A stretch of DNA of 39,281 nt. It comes from Saccharothrix luteola. GTDB taxonomy: Bacteria; Actinomycetota; Actinomycetes; Mycobacteriales; Pseudonocardiaceae. Positions 15,865 through 23,507 of the stretch are shown one piece after another (position 1 is the stretch's first letter; every line of letters begins with the position of its first letter). Location of the stretch: contig NZ_JAJHUO010000011.1 in assembly GCF_020859565.1 (NCBI RefSeq), positions 162,607-201,887 on the forward strand. Direction: 5' to 3'. The notes below the pieces were generated by a model. The model had not been told where the DNA came from. It saw only the letters and a program-made list of their open reading frames with translations, and made no database searches. Position numbers and translations under genes: made by a program.

Positions 15865-16808
15865 GCCGCCGCCTCCTTCTTGTCGGTGAGGGCCAGGAAG
15901 ACCTCGTCCAGGCTGGGCTGGCCGAGGGAGAACGTGTCGACGGTGATGCCCTCGCGGGCGAGTTGGGCCAACGCCTCGGCGGCCTGCTCGGTGGCCCGGC
16001 CGGACAGCCGCGCGGTCAGCGCGACCGGGTCGGAGTCCAGCTGCACGTCGGCCTCCAACGCGCGGGCCAGCACCTGCCGCGCCCGGTCGCGCTGGTCCGC
16101 GTCACGCAGCCGCAGGTGCACCGCGCCGATCCCGACGGACGCCTTCAGCTCGCCCTTCGTGCCCTCGGCGATCACCTTGCCGTGGTCGATCACCGCGATG
16201 CGGGACGCGAGCTGGTCGGCCTCGTCCAGGTACTGCGTGGTCAGCAGCACGGTGGTGCCGTGCGCGACGACGGCGCGGACGATGTCCCACACCTGGTTGC
16301 GGCTGCGCGGGTCGAGGCCGGTGGTCGGCTCGTCCAGGAACAGCAGCTTCGGCGTGTTGAGGATGCTGGCCGCGATGTCCAGGCGGCGGCGCATGCCGCC
16401 CGAGTAGTGCTTGACCTGCTTGGACGCGGCGTCGGTCAGCCCGAACGCCTCCAGCAGCTGCCCGGCCCGGGAGCGGGCGTGCGGGCGGGTGTGGCCGAGC
16501 AGCCTGCCCAGCAGGACCAGGTTCTCGGTGCCGGTCAGGTCCTCGTCGACGGAGGCGTACTGCCCGGTGAGGCTGACGAGTCGGCGGACCGCGTTCGGAT
16601 CGGCGCGCACGTCGTGACCGAACACCCGCGCCTCCCCTTCGTCGGGGCGTAGCAGGGTGGCCAGGAGGCGGACCGTCGTGGTCTTGCCCGCACCGTTCGG
16701 GCCGAGCAGGCCGTACACCGTCCCGGCGGGCACGGTCAGGTCGACGCCGTCCACCGCACGGGTGTCGCCGAAGACCTTGACCAGGCCCGACGTTTCGATG
16801 GCGTTCAT
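15861..16808 (-). CDS. ABC transporter ATP-binding protein (DrrA-like)
   Basis: A 315-aa ATPase starting at the ATG 16806-16808, seven bases after AAGGGA; an upstream in-frame start is less well placed. It has Walker A GPNGAGKTTT, the signature YSGGMRRR, Walker B LLFLDEPTTGLD and the following switch His region. The C-terminal ~90 residues (VHLRLRDADQRDRARQVL...LGQPSLDEVFLALT) are the DrrA-type extension. With the downstream permease it forms a two-plus-two exporter of the daunorubicin-resistance class. It lies 27 bases downstream of an FMN reductase gene in one operon. Confidence 0.9.
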   Translation of the reverse strand: MNAIETSGLVKVFGDTRAVDGVDLTVPAGTVYGLLGPNGAGKTTTVRLLATLLRPDEGEARVFGHDVRADPNAVRRLVSLTGQYASVDEDLTGTENLVLLGRLLGHTRPHARSRAGQLLEAFGLTDAASKQVKHYSGGMRRRLDIAASILNTPKLLFLDEPTTGLDPRSRNQVWDIVRAVVAHGTTVLLTTQYLDEADQLASRIAVIDHGKVIAEGTKGELKASVGIGAVHLRLRDADQRDRARQVLARALEADVQLDSDPVALTARLSGRATEQAAEALAQLAREGITVDTFSLGQPSLDEVFLALTDKKEAAA

Positions 16809-16835
16809 GGCATTCCCTTTCTTGGTGAGGCACAA

Positions 16836-17384
16836 CTAGGAGACGTAGGGGCGTCGGGTGCGGGCTTCCTTGAGGGCCGACGCCCACCAGGTGAGCTGGT
16901 CGAACATCGCTTCCGCGGCACGGCGGCGGTGCTCGGTGTCGAGCGGTTCGTCGGCGAGGAGGTTCACGCCGACGCCCGTTCGCACTGTCATGACGTGCAA
17001 CTCGGTGAAAACTGTTCGGAGCTGTTCCACGGCGTGGAAGCCCTCGGAGCGGTAGCCGTAGGAGACGAACCCGGCGGGCTTGGCGTGCCACTCGTCGTAG
17101 GCGTAGTCGATGGCCTGCTTGAGGGAGGCCGGGAAGCTGCGGTTGTACTCGGGGGTGACGACGACGAACCCGTCCGCGTCGGCCACCTGCCCGGTGAACC
17201 GCCGGACCTCCGGCGTCGGCCGGCCCGGGTAGCACGGCGGGAAGTCGTAGTCGGCCAGGTCGAGCACGACCGGCTCGACGTCGTCGCGCTGGGCCGCGAC
17301 GTCGGCGACCCAGCGGCCGATGCCGTCACCGACGCGTCCCTCGCGGGTGCTGCCGATGATCACGGCGATCCGCAGCGGCTCCAT
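16836..17384 (-). CDS. NAD(P)H-dependent FMN reductase
   Basis: A 182-aa flavodoxin-fold reductase. It begins with the FMN phosphate loop IIGSTREGRVGD and has the second flavin contact PEYNRSFPASLKQAID, both typical of the SsuE/ArsH/chromate-reductase family. Such enzymes pass electrons from NAD(P)H to FMN or to quinones and drugs. The start has a strong AGGAGGT Shine-Dalgarno five bases away. As first gene of an operon with a DrrAB-type exporter, it may detoxify a compound that the exporter then removes; this link is inference from context. Confidence 0.88.
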   Translation of the reverse strand: MEPLRIAVIIGSTREGRVGDGIGRWVADVAAQRDDVEPVVLDLADYDFPPCYPGRPTPEVRRFTGQVADADGFVVVTPEYNRSFPASLKQAIDYAYDEWHAKPAGFVSYGYRSEGFHAVEQLRTVFTELHVMTVRTGVGVNLLADEPLDTEHRRRAAEAMFDQLTWWASALKEARTRRPYVS

Positions 17385-17422
17385 GCGCCACCTCCTCTCA
17401 CCCAGTAGGCGCGAGACGGCCC

Positions 17423-17439
17423 GCTAGACCGGATCTAGC
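17423..17439. promoter_or_regulatory. Candidate operator upstream of the reductase/exporter operon
   Basis: GCTAGACCGGATCTAGC has perfect six-base arms (GCTAGA/TCTAGC) around a five-base centre. It lies 39-55 bases before the FMN reductase start. The size and spacing suit a dimeric repressor such as a TetR or MarR protein. No regulator gene is adjacent. Confidence 0.45.
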
Positions 17440-17442
17440 ACC

Positions 17443-17549
17443 CGCGTGTCCTACGTTCGGAACGCGAGAGTCCTACGTTGGGGACGCGAGAGTCCTACGT
17501 TCGGAACGGGTGAGTTGAACGTCGGAACGCGAAAACTCCACGTCCCCGA
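17443..17549. repeat. 22-bp tandem repeat tract, about five units
   Basis: Units of 22 bases, core GTCCTACGTTCGGAACGCGA, occur at about 17443, 17463, 17485 and, degenerate, at 17507 (21 bases) and 17528. Units 2 and 3 differ only at the TTCGGAA/TTGGGGA end. The period is close to two DNA turns. There are no variable spacers, so it is not a CRISPR. It lies between the hisG end and the reductase promoter. Confidence 0.75.
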
Positions 17550-17564
17550 GCGGGAACGTGGAGT
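17535..17564 (-). terminator. Hairpin terminator downstream of hisG
   Basis: ACTCCACGT at 17535-17543 pairs with ACGTGGAGT at 17556-17564, and an inner CCC/GGG extends the stem around a GAGC loop with one mismatch. It lies 17 bases past the hisG stop. The last degenerate 22-bp repeat unit forms its left arm. Confidence 0.7.
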
Positions 17565-17580
17565 CTGTGGTGGGGCTTCG

Positions 17581-18444
17581 CTAGATGCGGCAGGTGTCCA
17601 GGGAGCTGACCAGGATGGCGCGGGCGCCCACGCGCCACAGCTCGTCCATGATGAACGGCGCGTCGTCGCGCGGCACGAGGGACCGGACGGCGACCCAGCC
17701 CTCGCGGGCCAGCGGCGAGACGGTGGGCGACTCGATGCCGGGCACCAGCTTGAAGGCCTCCTCCTGCGCCTCCACCGGGCAGTCGAAGTCGAGGATCACG
17801 TAACGGCGGGCGATCAGCACGCCCTGCAGCCTGCGGTGCAGGATCTCGACCGCGCGCACGGCGTCGGGGGCGTCGGCCACGGTGTCGCCCTGGATCAGCA
17901 CGGCCTCGGACTTGAGGATCGGCGAGCCGAACGTCTCCAGGCCCGAGGTCTTCAGCGTGATGCCGGTTTCCACCACGTCGGCGATCGCGTCGGCCACACC
18001 CAGCTCGACGGCGGTCTCCACCGCGCCGTCGAGCCGCACGAGGTGCGCCTTGATGCCGAGGTCGGCCAGGTGGTGCTCGACCAGGTTCGGGTAGCTGGTC
18101 GCGATCCGCCTGCCCTCCAGGCCGGCGGCGTCGTGGATGCCGCCCGGCTTGGACGCGAAGTAGAACGCCGCCCGGCCGAAGCCCAGCGGCAGGATTTCCT
18201 TCGCCGACACGGTGGAATCGAGCAGCAGATCACGACCGGTGATGCCGACGTCCAAAGACCCCTCGCCCACGTACACCGCGATGTCGCGGGGACGCAGGAA
18301 AAAGAACTGCACATCATTTGCCGGGTCCGCCACGATCAGCTCACGGCCGGACCTGTTCACCCGGTAACCCGCTTCGGCCAGCATTTGCGCCGCGGGAGCA
18401 CTCAACGAGCCCTTGTTGGGCAGGGCGAAGCGAAGAGGAGCCAT
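17581..18444 (-). CDS. hisG: ATP phosphoribosyltransferase (HisG), long form
   Basis: A 287-aa enzyme starting at the ATG 18442-18444. It catalyses the first step of histidine synthesis, joining PRPP and ATP. The start LRFALPNKGSL, the GITGRDLLLDS loop, IATSYPNLVEHHL, and the PRPP loop region ADAIADVVETGITLK are family hallmarks. The C-terminal ~75 residues (VLIARRYVILDFDCP...SLDTCRI) are the regulatory ACT-like domain that makes the long form feedback-inhibited by histidine. GGGAG lies ten bases upstream of the start, behind a GC-rich hairpin. The usual upstream neighbour hisE is absent here; a membrane acyltransferase precedes it instead. Confidence 0.95.
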   Translation of the reverse strand: MAPLRFALPNKGSLSAPAAQMLAEAGYRVNRSGRELIVADPANDVQFFFLRPRDIAVYVGEGSLDVGITGRDLLLDSTVSAKEILPLGFGRAAFYFASKPGGIHDAAGLEGRRIATSYPNLVEHHLADLGIKAHLVRLDGAVETAVELGVADAIADVVETGITLKTSGLETFGSPILKSEAVLIQGDTVADAPDAVRAVEILHRRLQGVLIARRYVILDFDCPVEAQEEAFKLVPGIESPTVSPLAREGWVAVRSLVPRDDAPFIMDELWRVGARAILVSSLDTCRI

Positions 18445-18461
18445 GGCGCGAAGTCTCCCAC

Positions 18462-18481
18462 ACGGGGGCGCGCACCCCCGT
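18462..18481 (-). promoter_or_regulatory. GC hairpin in the hisG leader
   Basis: ACGGGGG and CCCCCGT pair around a six-base loop, 18 bases before the hisG start and just upstream of the Shine-Dalgarno. It could influence translation or be a terminator/attenuator stem. No T-box specifier features and no histidine-rich leader peptide were seen. Confidence 0.35.
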
Positions 18482-18620
18482 CTCGGGTCTGCCCTGGTGT
18501 CCCACGGTGTGGAAACCACGCGGTGTCGTGCCGGCGTCACCCGTCCGTGCTTCCCACTAGGTGAACGCCGACCCCCGCGACATTGCCCCGACGCACCTGT
18601 CCAGCCATTGAATGAATGAG

Positions 18621-19748
18621 TCAGAAAAACCGGGCGGCACGGGTTCGCGCGGTCAATAGCCAGCCCGCCCCGAAAGACACCGCGATCGCGACCGCGGCCA
18701 CCAGGAATGCTTTCACCTCGGCCGGGAACGGCAACGGCCGGGCGGCCACCGCGAGCACGATGAGCACCGGCCCCTGGATGAAGAACGCGGCGAACGCGCC
18801 ACGCGCGAGCGCCGCCGCCAACGGGCCGTCGCGGGTCAGCCGCCGTTGCGCCCAGCCGAGCAGCCACACCGACCCGCCGACCACGAGCACCGCCTCCACC
18901 ACGGCGAACAGCAGCGCCTGCCACCGCCAGCCGCCGAGGAACGGGCCCGCCTGCCCGGCGAGGTCGGACACGCCGAGGGCGACCGCGGTCACCGGCACGG
19001 ACACGATGGCCAGCGCGGCGACCACCCGGCTGCCGCGCCACATCCGGTCCGGCACCCGCTGGGCCAGGCCCGACCGCGCGCCCACGATGCCCACCCCGAA
19101 CATGGCGATCAGCTGCGGCCACCACCAGACGTGCAGGTCGCCGATCTGGCCGCTGCGCGCCGGGAACCACAGCCGTACCGCGAACGTGCTCACCACGACG
19201 CCGGCGGTGACCGCGACGAGGTGGCCGCCGGTCAGCACGACCGGCGTCACGCGCGGCCTGCCGAACAGCGCGTAGGCGACGGAGAACAGCAACAGGATCT
19301 CGACGAACCACAGCGAGCCGGAGTCCAGCAGCGGGTCGCGGTGGGTGAACACCCACCACGGACTGACGTCGTGCCCGGCGGCGCGGTAGGCCACCCACAG
19401 CGTCAGCGGCCACACCAGCAGCGCCGACAGCGCGAACGGGACGCCGAGGCGGACGAGTCGGTCCCGGACGAACCGGCGGGCGCCCTTGCGGGCCACCGAC
19501 TCGGGGGTGAACAGACCGGACAGCAGGTAGAAGGTGCCCATCAGGAACAGCCCGGACGGTCCGAGGACGGCGGCGAGCACGGCCTCGACGTGCGGCTCGA
19601 AGGTGACCTCGTTGACCTCGTCGTACGGCCACCCGCCCACCGCCGAGTACCCGAGGAGCGCGTGCCCGCCGATCACCCAGGCGACGAGCAGCACCTTCAG
19701 GTTGTCCACCGCGGCCAGCCGGGACCGCTGCCCCACCTCTGCGGTCAT
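18621..19748 (-). CDS. Membrane acyltransferase family 3 protein
   Basis: A 375-aa polytopic protein with about ten hydrophobic segments. The N-terminal RLAAVDNLKVLLVAWVIGGHAL holds the conserved His of acyltransferase-3 (OafA/OpgC/NodX-like) enzymes, and LSGLFTPESVARKGARRFVRDRLVRLGVPF is the typical R-rich loop after helix 2. These proteins move acyl groups onto sugars, antibiotics or cell-wall polymers across the membrane. The acceptor is not known. GGGAGG abuts the ATG directly, unusually close, so either the start is a few codons downstream (GTG) or the transcript is nearly leaderless (TACCTT six bases upstream). Confidence 0.8.
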   Translation of the reverse strand: MTAEVGQRSRLAAVDNLKVLLVAWVIGGHALLGYSAVGGWPYDEVNEVTFEPHVEAVLAAVLGPSGLFLMGTFYLLSGLFTPESVARKGARRFVRDRLVRLGVPFALSALLVWPLTLWVAYRAAGHDVSPWWVFTHRDPLLDSGSLWFVEILLLFSVAYALFGRPRVTPVVLTGGHLVAVTAGVVVSTFAVRLWFPARSGQIGDLHVWWWPQLIAMFGVGIVGARSGLAQRVPDRMWRGSRVVAALAIVSVPVTAVALGVSDLAGQAGPFLGGWRWQALLFAVVEAVLVVGGSVWLLGWAQRRLTRDGPLAAALARGAFAAFFIQGPVLIVLAVAARPLPFPAEVKAFLVAAVAIAVSFGAGWLLTARTRAARFF

Positions 19749-19820
19749 CCTCCCAAGGTAACTGCTCCGGGCGGCGGCGGACCGGGTGAATTCGGCGGCG
19801 TCACGAGACGGGTCCGCAGG

Positions 19821-20537
19821 TCACGGCCAGGCCGCGTTCGACCACCACGTGGCCTGCGTGACGACGGAGAACCCCAGCGACTCGTACAGCGGCAGGCCCT
19901 GCTCGGTCGCGCTGAGGGTCAGCGGCAGCGCCGGGAACTCGTTGACCACCGCGCTCAGCAACGCCCGGCCGACACCGCGCGAGCGGTGCTCGGGCAGGGT
20001 CGTCACCCAGTACACGCCGACCGCGTCGTCCGACTCGGCGGTCAGGCACGCCCCGGCCACGACGCCGTCACGCCGCACCGCGTGCAGCCGGAAGCCCTCG
20101 CGGTCCCGCAGCGCCAGGGGCAGCGCGTTGCCGGTCGGGAAGCCCGGCAGCGGGAAGCCGTCGACCACGACCTGCTCGGCGACGGCCCACTCGGCGGCCG
20201 TGCGCACGCGCCCGACCTCCAGGGCGGGCGGCGGCGCGGGCGCGGGCGGCCGGACCATCACCGGCAGGTGCCGTGGGGTGAGGCCGAGCGCCGCGCCGTC
20301 GATCGCGCCGAACGAGTCCTCGACCACGACCCGCGTCGCGGCCCCCTTGACCAGCAGCTCCAGCTCGGCGAGGTCGTCCGGGTCGGGGTCCGGCCGCACC
20401 GCGAGCACCCTCAGCAGGGTCGGGCCGCTCATCGCGAGGAACGCGTCGCGGCTGATCAGGGTGTGCCCGCGGGTGCGGGCGAGGGCGGTCGTCAGGACGG
20501 CGGCGTTGCGCACCGCGAGGCGCAGCGAGGCGGACAT
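19821..20537 (-). CDS. GNAT-family N-acetyltransferase
   Basis: A 238-aa protein. The C-terminal half is a GNAT fold, with strand VGVYWVTTLPEHRSRGVGRALLSAVV carrying the acetyl-CoA loop (R/Q-x-x-G-x-G/A) and a late LYESLGF motif. The N-terminal ~110 residues are less conserved and end in an alanine/proline-rich linker (PPAPAPPPALE). The substrate cannot be inferred. A TAGGGT -10 (20545-20550) lies exactly seven bases before the ATG and there is no Shine-Dalgarno, so the message is probably leaderless. The acyltransferase gene follows 72 bases downstream on the same strand. Confidence 0.85.
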   Translation of the reverse strand: MSASLRLAVRNAAVLTTALARTRGHTLISRDAFLAMSGPTLLRVLAVRPDPDPDDLAELELLVKGAATRVVVEDSFGAIDGAALGLTPRHLPVMVRPPAPAPPPALEVGRVRTAAEWAVAEQVVVDGFPLPGFPTGNALPLALRDREGFRLHAVRRDGVVAGACLTAESDDAVGVYWVTTLPEHRSRGVGRALLSAVVNEFPALPLTLSATEQGLPLYESLGFSVVTQATWWSNAAWP

Positions 20538-20544
20538 GGGCGGA

Positions 20545-20550
20545 ACCCTA
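20545..20550 (-). promoter_or_regulatory. Leaderless-type -10 element of the GNAT gene
   Basis: TAGGGT on the minus strand ends seven bases before the ATG at 20537. With this spacing transcription would start at or next to the start codon. Confidence 0.45.
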
Positions 20551-20592
20551 TTCGGCGCCCCGGGTCCGTTCCGCCTCGCCGCGGCGGTCGGC

Positions 20593-21174
20593 TCACCGTC
20601 CGGCGAGCAGTTGGTCGAACGGCACGAACCCCTGGTCGGCGGCGGGTGTGACCGGCGCCCGGCCGACGAGCAGGTCGGCCAGCTCGCCCGCGGCCCGGTC
20701 GACGCGGCCGGGGAGCCCTCCGGCGCCCCAGTCTGACGACGCGGCGTACACGCCGGTCGGCACCGCGATCGCCCTCAGGTAGGCGAACAGCGGCCGCAAC
20801 GCGTGGTCGAGCACCAGCGAGTGCCGCTCGGTGCCGCCGGTCGCGGCGATCAGCACCGGCTTGCCCGCCAGCGAGTCCGACTCCAGCACGTCCACGAAGG
20901 ACTTGAACAGCCCGCTGTAGGACGCGTTGAACGTCGGCGTCACGGCGATCACCGCGTCCGCGCCGACCACCGACTCCACCGCCTCGCGCAGCCGTGCGCC
21001 GGGGAACCCGGTGACGAGGTTGTCCGCGATGTCGCGCGCCACGTCCCGCAGGCGCACGGTGCGCACCTCCAGGTCGGGCACGAGCCGTTGCACGGCTTCG
21101 GCCAGCCGGGTCGCCAGCAGTTGGGTGGACGACGGCGTCCCGAGCCCCGCCTCCACGACCGTCAGCGTCGTCAT
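20593..21174 (-). CDS. NAD(P)H-dependent FMN reductase, partner of a luciferase-like monooxygenase
   Basis: A 193-aa flavodoxin-fold reductase (CE1759/MsuE-like). It opens VVEAGLGTPSSTQLLATRL and has TPTFNASYSGLFKSFVDVL for flavin binding, then KPVLIAATGG. Its ATG overlaps the TGA of the upstream luciferase-like gene (21171-21174), so the two proteins are made together. That coupling is typical of two-component flavin monooxygenases, in which this enzyme supplies reduced FMN to the partner. Confidence 0.88.
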   Translation of the reverse strand: MTTLTVVEAGLGTPSSTQLLATRLAEAVQRLVPDLEVRTVRLRDVARDIADNLVTGFPGARLREAVESVVGADAVIAVTPTFNASYSGLFKSFVDVLESDSLAGKPVLIAATGGTERHSLVLDHALRPLFAYLRAIAVPTGVYAASSDWGAGGLPGRVDRAAGELADLLVGRAPVTPAADQGFVPFDQLLAGR

Positions 21175-22259
21175 CGGGCGTTCGCCCCCGAGGTGGCGGC
21201 CTTCAGCAGCGAGGCGTGGGTGGGCGCGTCCGGCACGTCGGCCGGGCGGCCGACCGCGAACTCGCGGCGAAGCGTCGGCACGATCTCGCCGAGCAGGTCC
21301 AGCTGCTCCAGCACCGTCTTCAGCGGCAGGCCGGCGTGGTCCATCAAGAACAGCTGGCGCTGGTAGTCGCCGAAGTGCTCGCGGAAGGTCAGCGTCTTGT
21401 CGATGACCTCCTGCGGGCTGCCGACGGTCAGCGGGGTCTGCTCGGTGAACTCCTCCAACGACGGGCCGTGCCCGTACACCGGGGCGTTGTCGAAGTACGG
21501 CCGGAACTCGCGGACGGCGTCCTGCGAGTTGCGGCGCATGAACACCTGGCCGCCGAGACCGACGATCGCCTGGTGCGCGGCGCCGTGGCCGTAGTGCTCG
21601 AAGCGCTCGCGGTAGAAGGTGATCAAGCGCTGGAAGTGCTCCTTGGGCCAGAAGATGTGGTTGGCGAAGAAGCCGTCGCCGTAGTAGGCGGCCTGCTCGG
21701 CGATCTGCGGGCTGCGGATCGAGCCGTGCCAGACGAACGGCGGCACGTCGTCGAGCGGGCGCGGGGTCGAGGTGAACGACTGCAGCGGCGTGCGGTGCTT
21801 GCCCTCCCAGTCCACCACGTCCTCCCGCCACAGCTTGCGCAGCAGCGCGTAGTTCTCGATGGCCAGGTCGATGCCGTCGCGGATGTCCTTGCCGAACCAG
21901 GGGTACACCGGGCCGGTGTTGCCCCGGCCCATGATCAGGTCGACCCGGCCGTCGGCCAGGTGCTGGAGCATCGCGTAGTCCTCGGCGATCTTCACCGGGT
22001 CGTTGGTGGTGATCAGCGTGGTCGCGGTGGACAGGATCAACCGCTCGGTGCGCGCCGCGACGTAGCCGAGCATGGTCGTCGGCGAGGACGGGACGAACGG
22101 CGGGTTGTGGTGCTCGCCGGTCGCGAAGACGTCCAGGCCGACCTCTTCGGCCTTGAGCGCGATGGCGACCATGGCCTTGATGCGCTCGGCCTCGGTCGGC
22201 GTCCGTCCCGTGGTGGGGTCGGGCGTCACGTCGCCGACGGTGAAGACACCGAACTGCAT
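21171..22259 (-). CDS. LLM-class flavin-dependent oxidoreductase
   Basis: A 362-aa luciferase-like TIM-barrel enzyme starting at the ATG 22257-22259 with GAGGAG upstream. MQFGVFTVGD, FATGEHHNPPFVPSSP and LATATTLITTNDPVKIAEDYAMLQHLADGR-type segments (here LSTATTLITTNDPV) are typical of the CE1758/LLM group. DLIMGRGNTGPVYPWFG is the flavin phosphate region. It uses reduced FMN and oxygen to oxidise an unknown substrate, with electrons from the coupled FMN reductase downstream. A MarR-like palindrome lies just upstream, suggesting induction by a small molecule. Confidence 0.9.
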   Translation of the reverse strand: MQFGVFTVGDVTPDPTTGRTPTEAERIKAMVAIALKAEEVGLDVFATGEHHNPPFVPSSPTTMLGYVAARTERLILSTATTLITTNDPVKIAEDYAMLQHLADGRVDLIMGRGNTGPVYPWFGKDIRDGIDLAIENYALLRKLWREDVVDWEGKHRTPLQSFTSTPRPLDDVPPFVWHGSIRSPQIAEQAAYYGDGFFANHIFWPKEHFQRLITFYRERFEHYGHGAAHQAIVGLGGQVFMRRNSQDAVREFRPYFDNAPVYGHGPSLEEFTEQTPLTVGSPQEVIDKTLTFREHFGDYQRQLFLMDHAGLPLKTVLEQLDLLGEIVPTLRREFAVGRPADVPDAPTHASLLKAATSGANAR

Positions 22260-22277
22260 GGCCACTCCTCGATCAGG

Positions 22278-22295
22278 TAGTTGCGCTTTCAACTA
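22278..22295. promoter_or_regulatory. MarR-like operator between the LLM and acyl-CoA-dehydrogenase-fold genes
   Basis: TAGTTGCGCTTTCAACTA has perfect six-base arms around a six-base centre, the form of many MarR-family sites (AGTTG-N6-CAACT). It is 19-36 bases before the LLM start and about 105 bases before the divergent flavoenzyme. No MarR gene is in the window. Confidence 0.55.
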
Positions 22296-22399
22296 ACTTG
22301 TCCAACGGTACCGGGTCGCCGGCTATTCCGGTGTTGTCTGGTGGCGCGGAGCACGCCAAGGTGTGTGCCACGGGTCACCTATGGGGGAGGCACGGCACG

Positions 22400-23488
22400 G
22401 TGATGCACCGCACTGGGGCGCACGGCGCTGGGCACGGCACAGGGCAGCACGAGCTGGTGCGACGTGCCGCGGAGATCGTCCCGGTCCTGCGCGCCCACGC
22501 CGCATGGGGTGATGAGAACCGCGTGCTGCACGAGGCGTCCCTGGAGGCGATGGCCGACGCGGGCGTGCTGCGGTTGCGCGTGCCCGCCGAGCACGGCGGC
22601 CACGAGGCGGACCTCGCCACGGTGGTCGGGGTGATCGCGGAGCTGGCCCGCGGTGACGGGTCGGCGGCGTGGACGGCGGCGGTGTGGGCCCTGTCGACCT
22701 GGGTGGTCGGCCAGTTCCCCGACGACGTGCGGTGCGAGGTGTTCGCCAAACCGGACGTGCGGGTGACCGGCATCCTCAGCCCCACCGCGACGGCCGAGCC
22801 GGTCGGCGGCGGCGTGCTGGTCAACGGGCGGTGGGCGTTCACCACCGGCGCGTCGCAGAGCCACTGGACCACCAACGCCGCGGTGCTGCTGCCCGACCGC
22901 ACGCCGGTGGCGCTGGCGATCCCGCTGGTCGACCTGTCGGTCGTGGACGACTGGCACACCACCGGGCTGCGCGCGACCGGCAGCGTGACCACGGTGGCGA
23001 AGGACGTGTTCGTACCCTCCGAACGGCTGCTGCGCCTCGAGCCCGTGCTGCGGGCCCACCCGCACGCCGCCGCGCCGATGTTCCGCGCGCCGTTCACGCC
23101 CGCGGCCTGCGCCACGGTCAGCGCGCCGGCGGCAGGGCTGGCCCGTGCGGCGGTGGACGCGGCCCGGGGGTCGGCGTCGGGGCTGCGGGAGGCGACCGTG
23201 CTCGCCGACGAGGCGGAGTTCCACTCCCGACGCGCCGCCGCCGTGGTCGACCTCAAGGCCGCCGACGGCGAGGAGTGGACGCCGGAGGACCGCGCCGGCG
23301 TGCGCCGGGACCTCGGCGAGGCGTGCTTGCGGGCCCGGGACGCGGTCGACGTGCTCGCCGGTGGCAGCCCCGCGCTGCACCGCGTCCAGCGCGACGCGCA
23401 CGCGCTGAACCTGCACGCGATCCTGCACCCCAACGCCAACCTGGAGCGGTACGGCCCGGTGTTCCTGGGCAGCCGGCCGGAGGGCTGA
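22400..23488 (+). CDS. Acyl-CoA-dehydrogenase-fold flavoprotein (group D monooxygenase-like)
   Basis: A 362-aa protein starting at adjacent GTG-ATG codons (22400/22403), nine to twelve bases after GGAGG. LRVPAEHGGHEADLATVVGVIAELARGDGSAAWTAAVW and GVLVNGRWAFTTGASQS, with a NLERYGPVFLGS ending, match the HsaA/HpaB-like branch of the acyl-CoA dehydrogenase superfamily. Members oxygenate aromatics or other small molecules with FMNH2 or FADH2. The catalytic Glu of true acyl-CoA dehydrogenases is not evident. Being divergent from an LLM oxygenase and an FMN reductase, it may use the same reductase. The substrate is unknown. Confidence 0.82.
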   Translation: MMHRTGAHGAGHGTGQHELVRRAAEIVPVLRAHAAWGDENRVLHEASLEAMADAGVLRLRVPAEHGGHEADLATVVGVIAELARGDGSAAWTAAVWALSTWVVGQFPDDVRCEVFAKPDVRVTGILSPTATAEPVGGGVLVNGRWAFTTGASQSHWTTNAAVLLPDRTPVALAIPLVDLSVVDDWHTTGLRATGSVTTVAKDVFVPSERLLRLEPVLRAHPHAAAPMFRAPFTPAACATVSAPAAGLARAAVDAARGSASGLREATVLADEAEFHSRRAAAVVDLKAADGEEWTPEDRAGVRRDLGEACLRARDAVDVLAGGSPALHRVQRDAHALNLHAILHPNANLERYGPVFLGSRPEG

Positions 23489-23507
23489 CGCCCCCGCTTC
23501 GCCCGAC

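Noticed and set aside
17443..17549. CRISPR array
   Set aside because: The 22-bp units follow each other directly with no variable spacers, and no cas gene is near.
18445..18620. T-box or histidine leader peptide before hisG
   Set aside because: No specifier loop, anti-terminator bulge or run of His codons could be found; only a plain GC hairpin is present.
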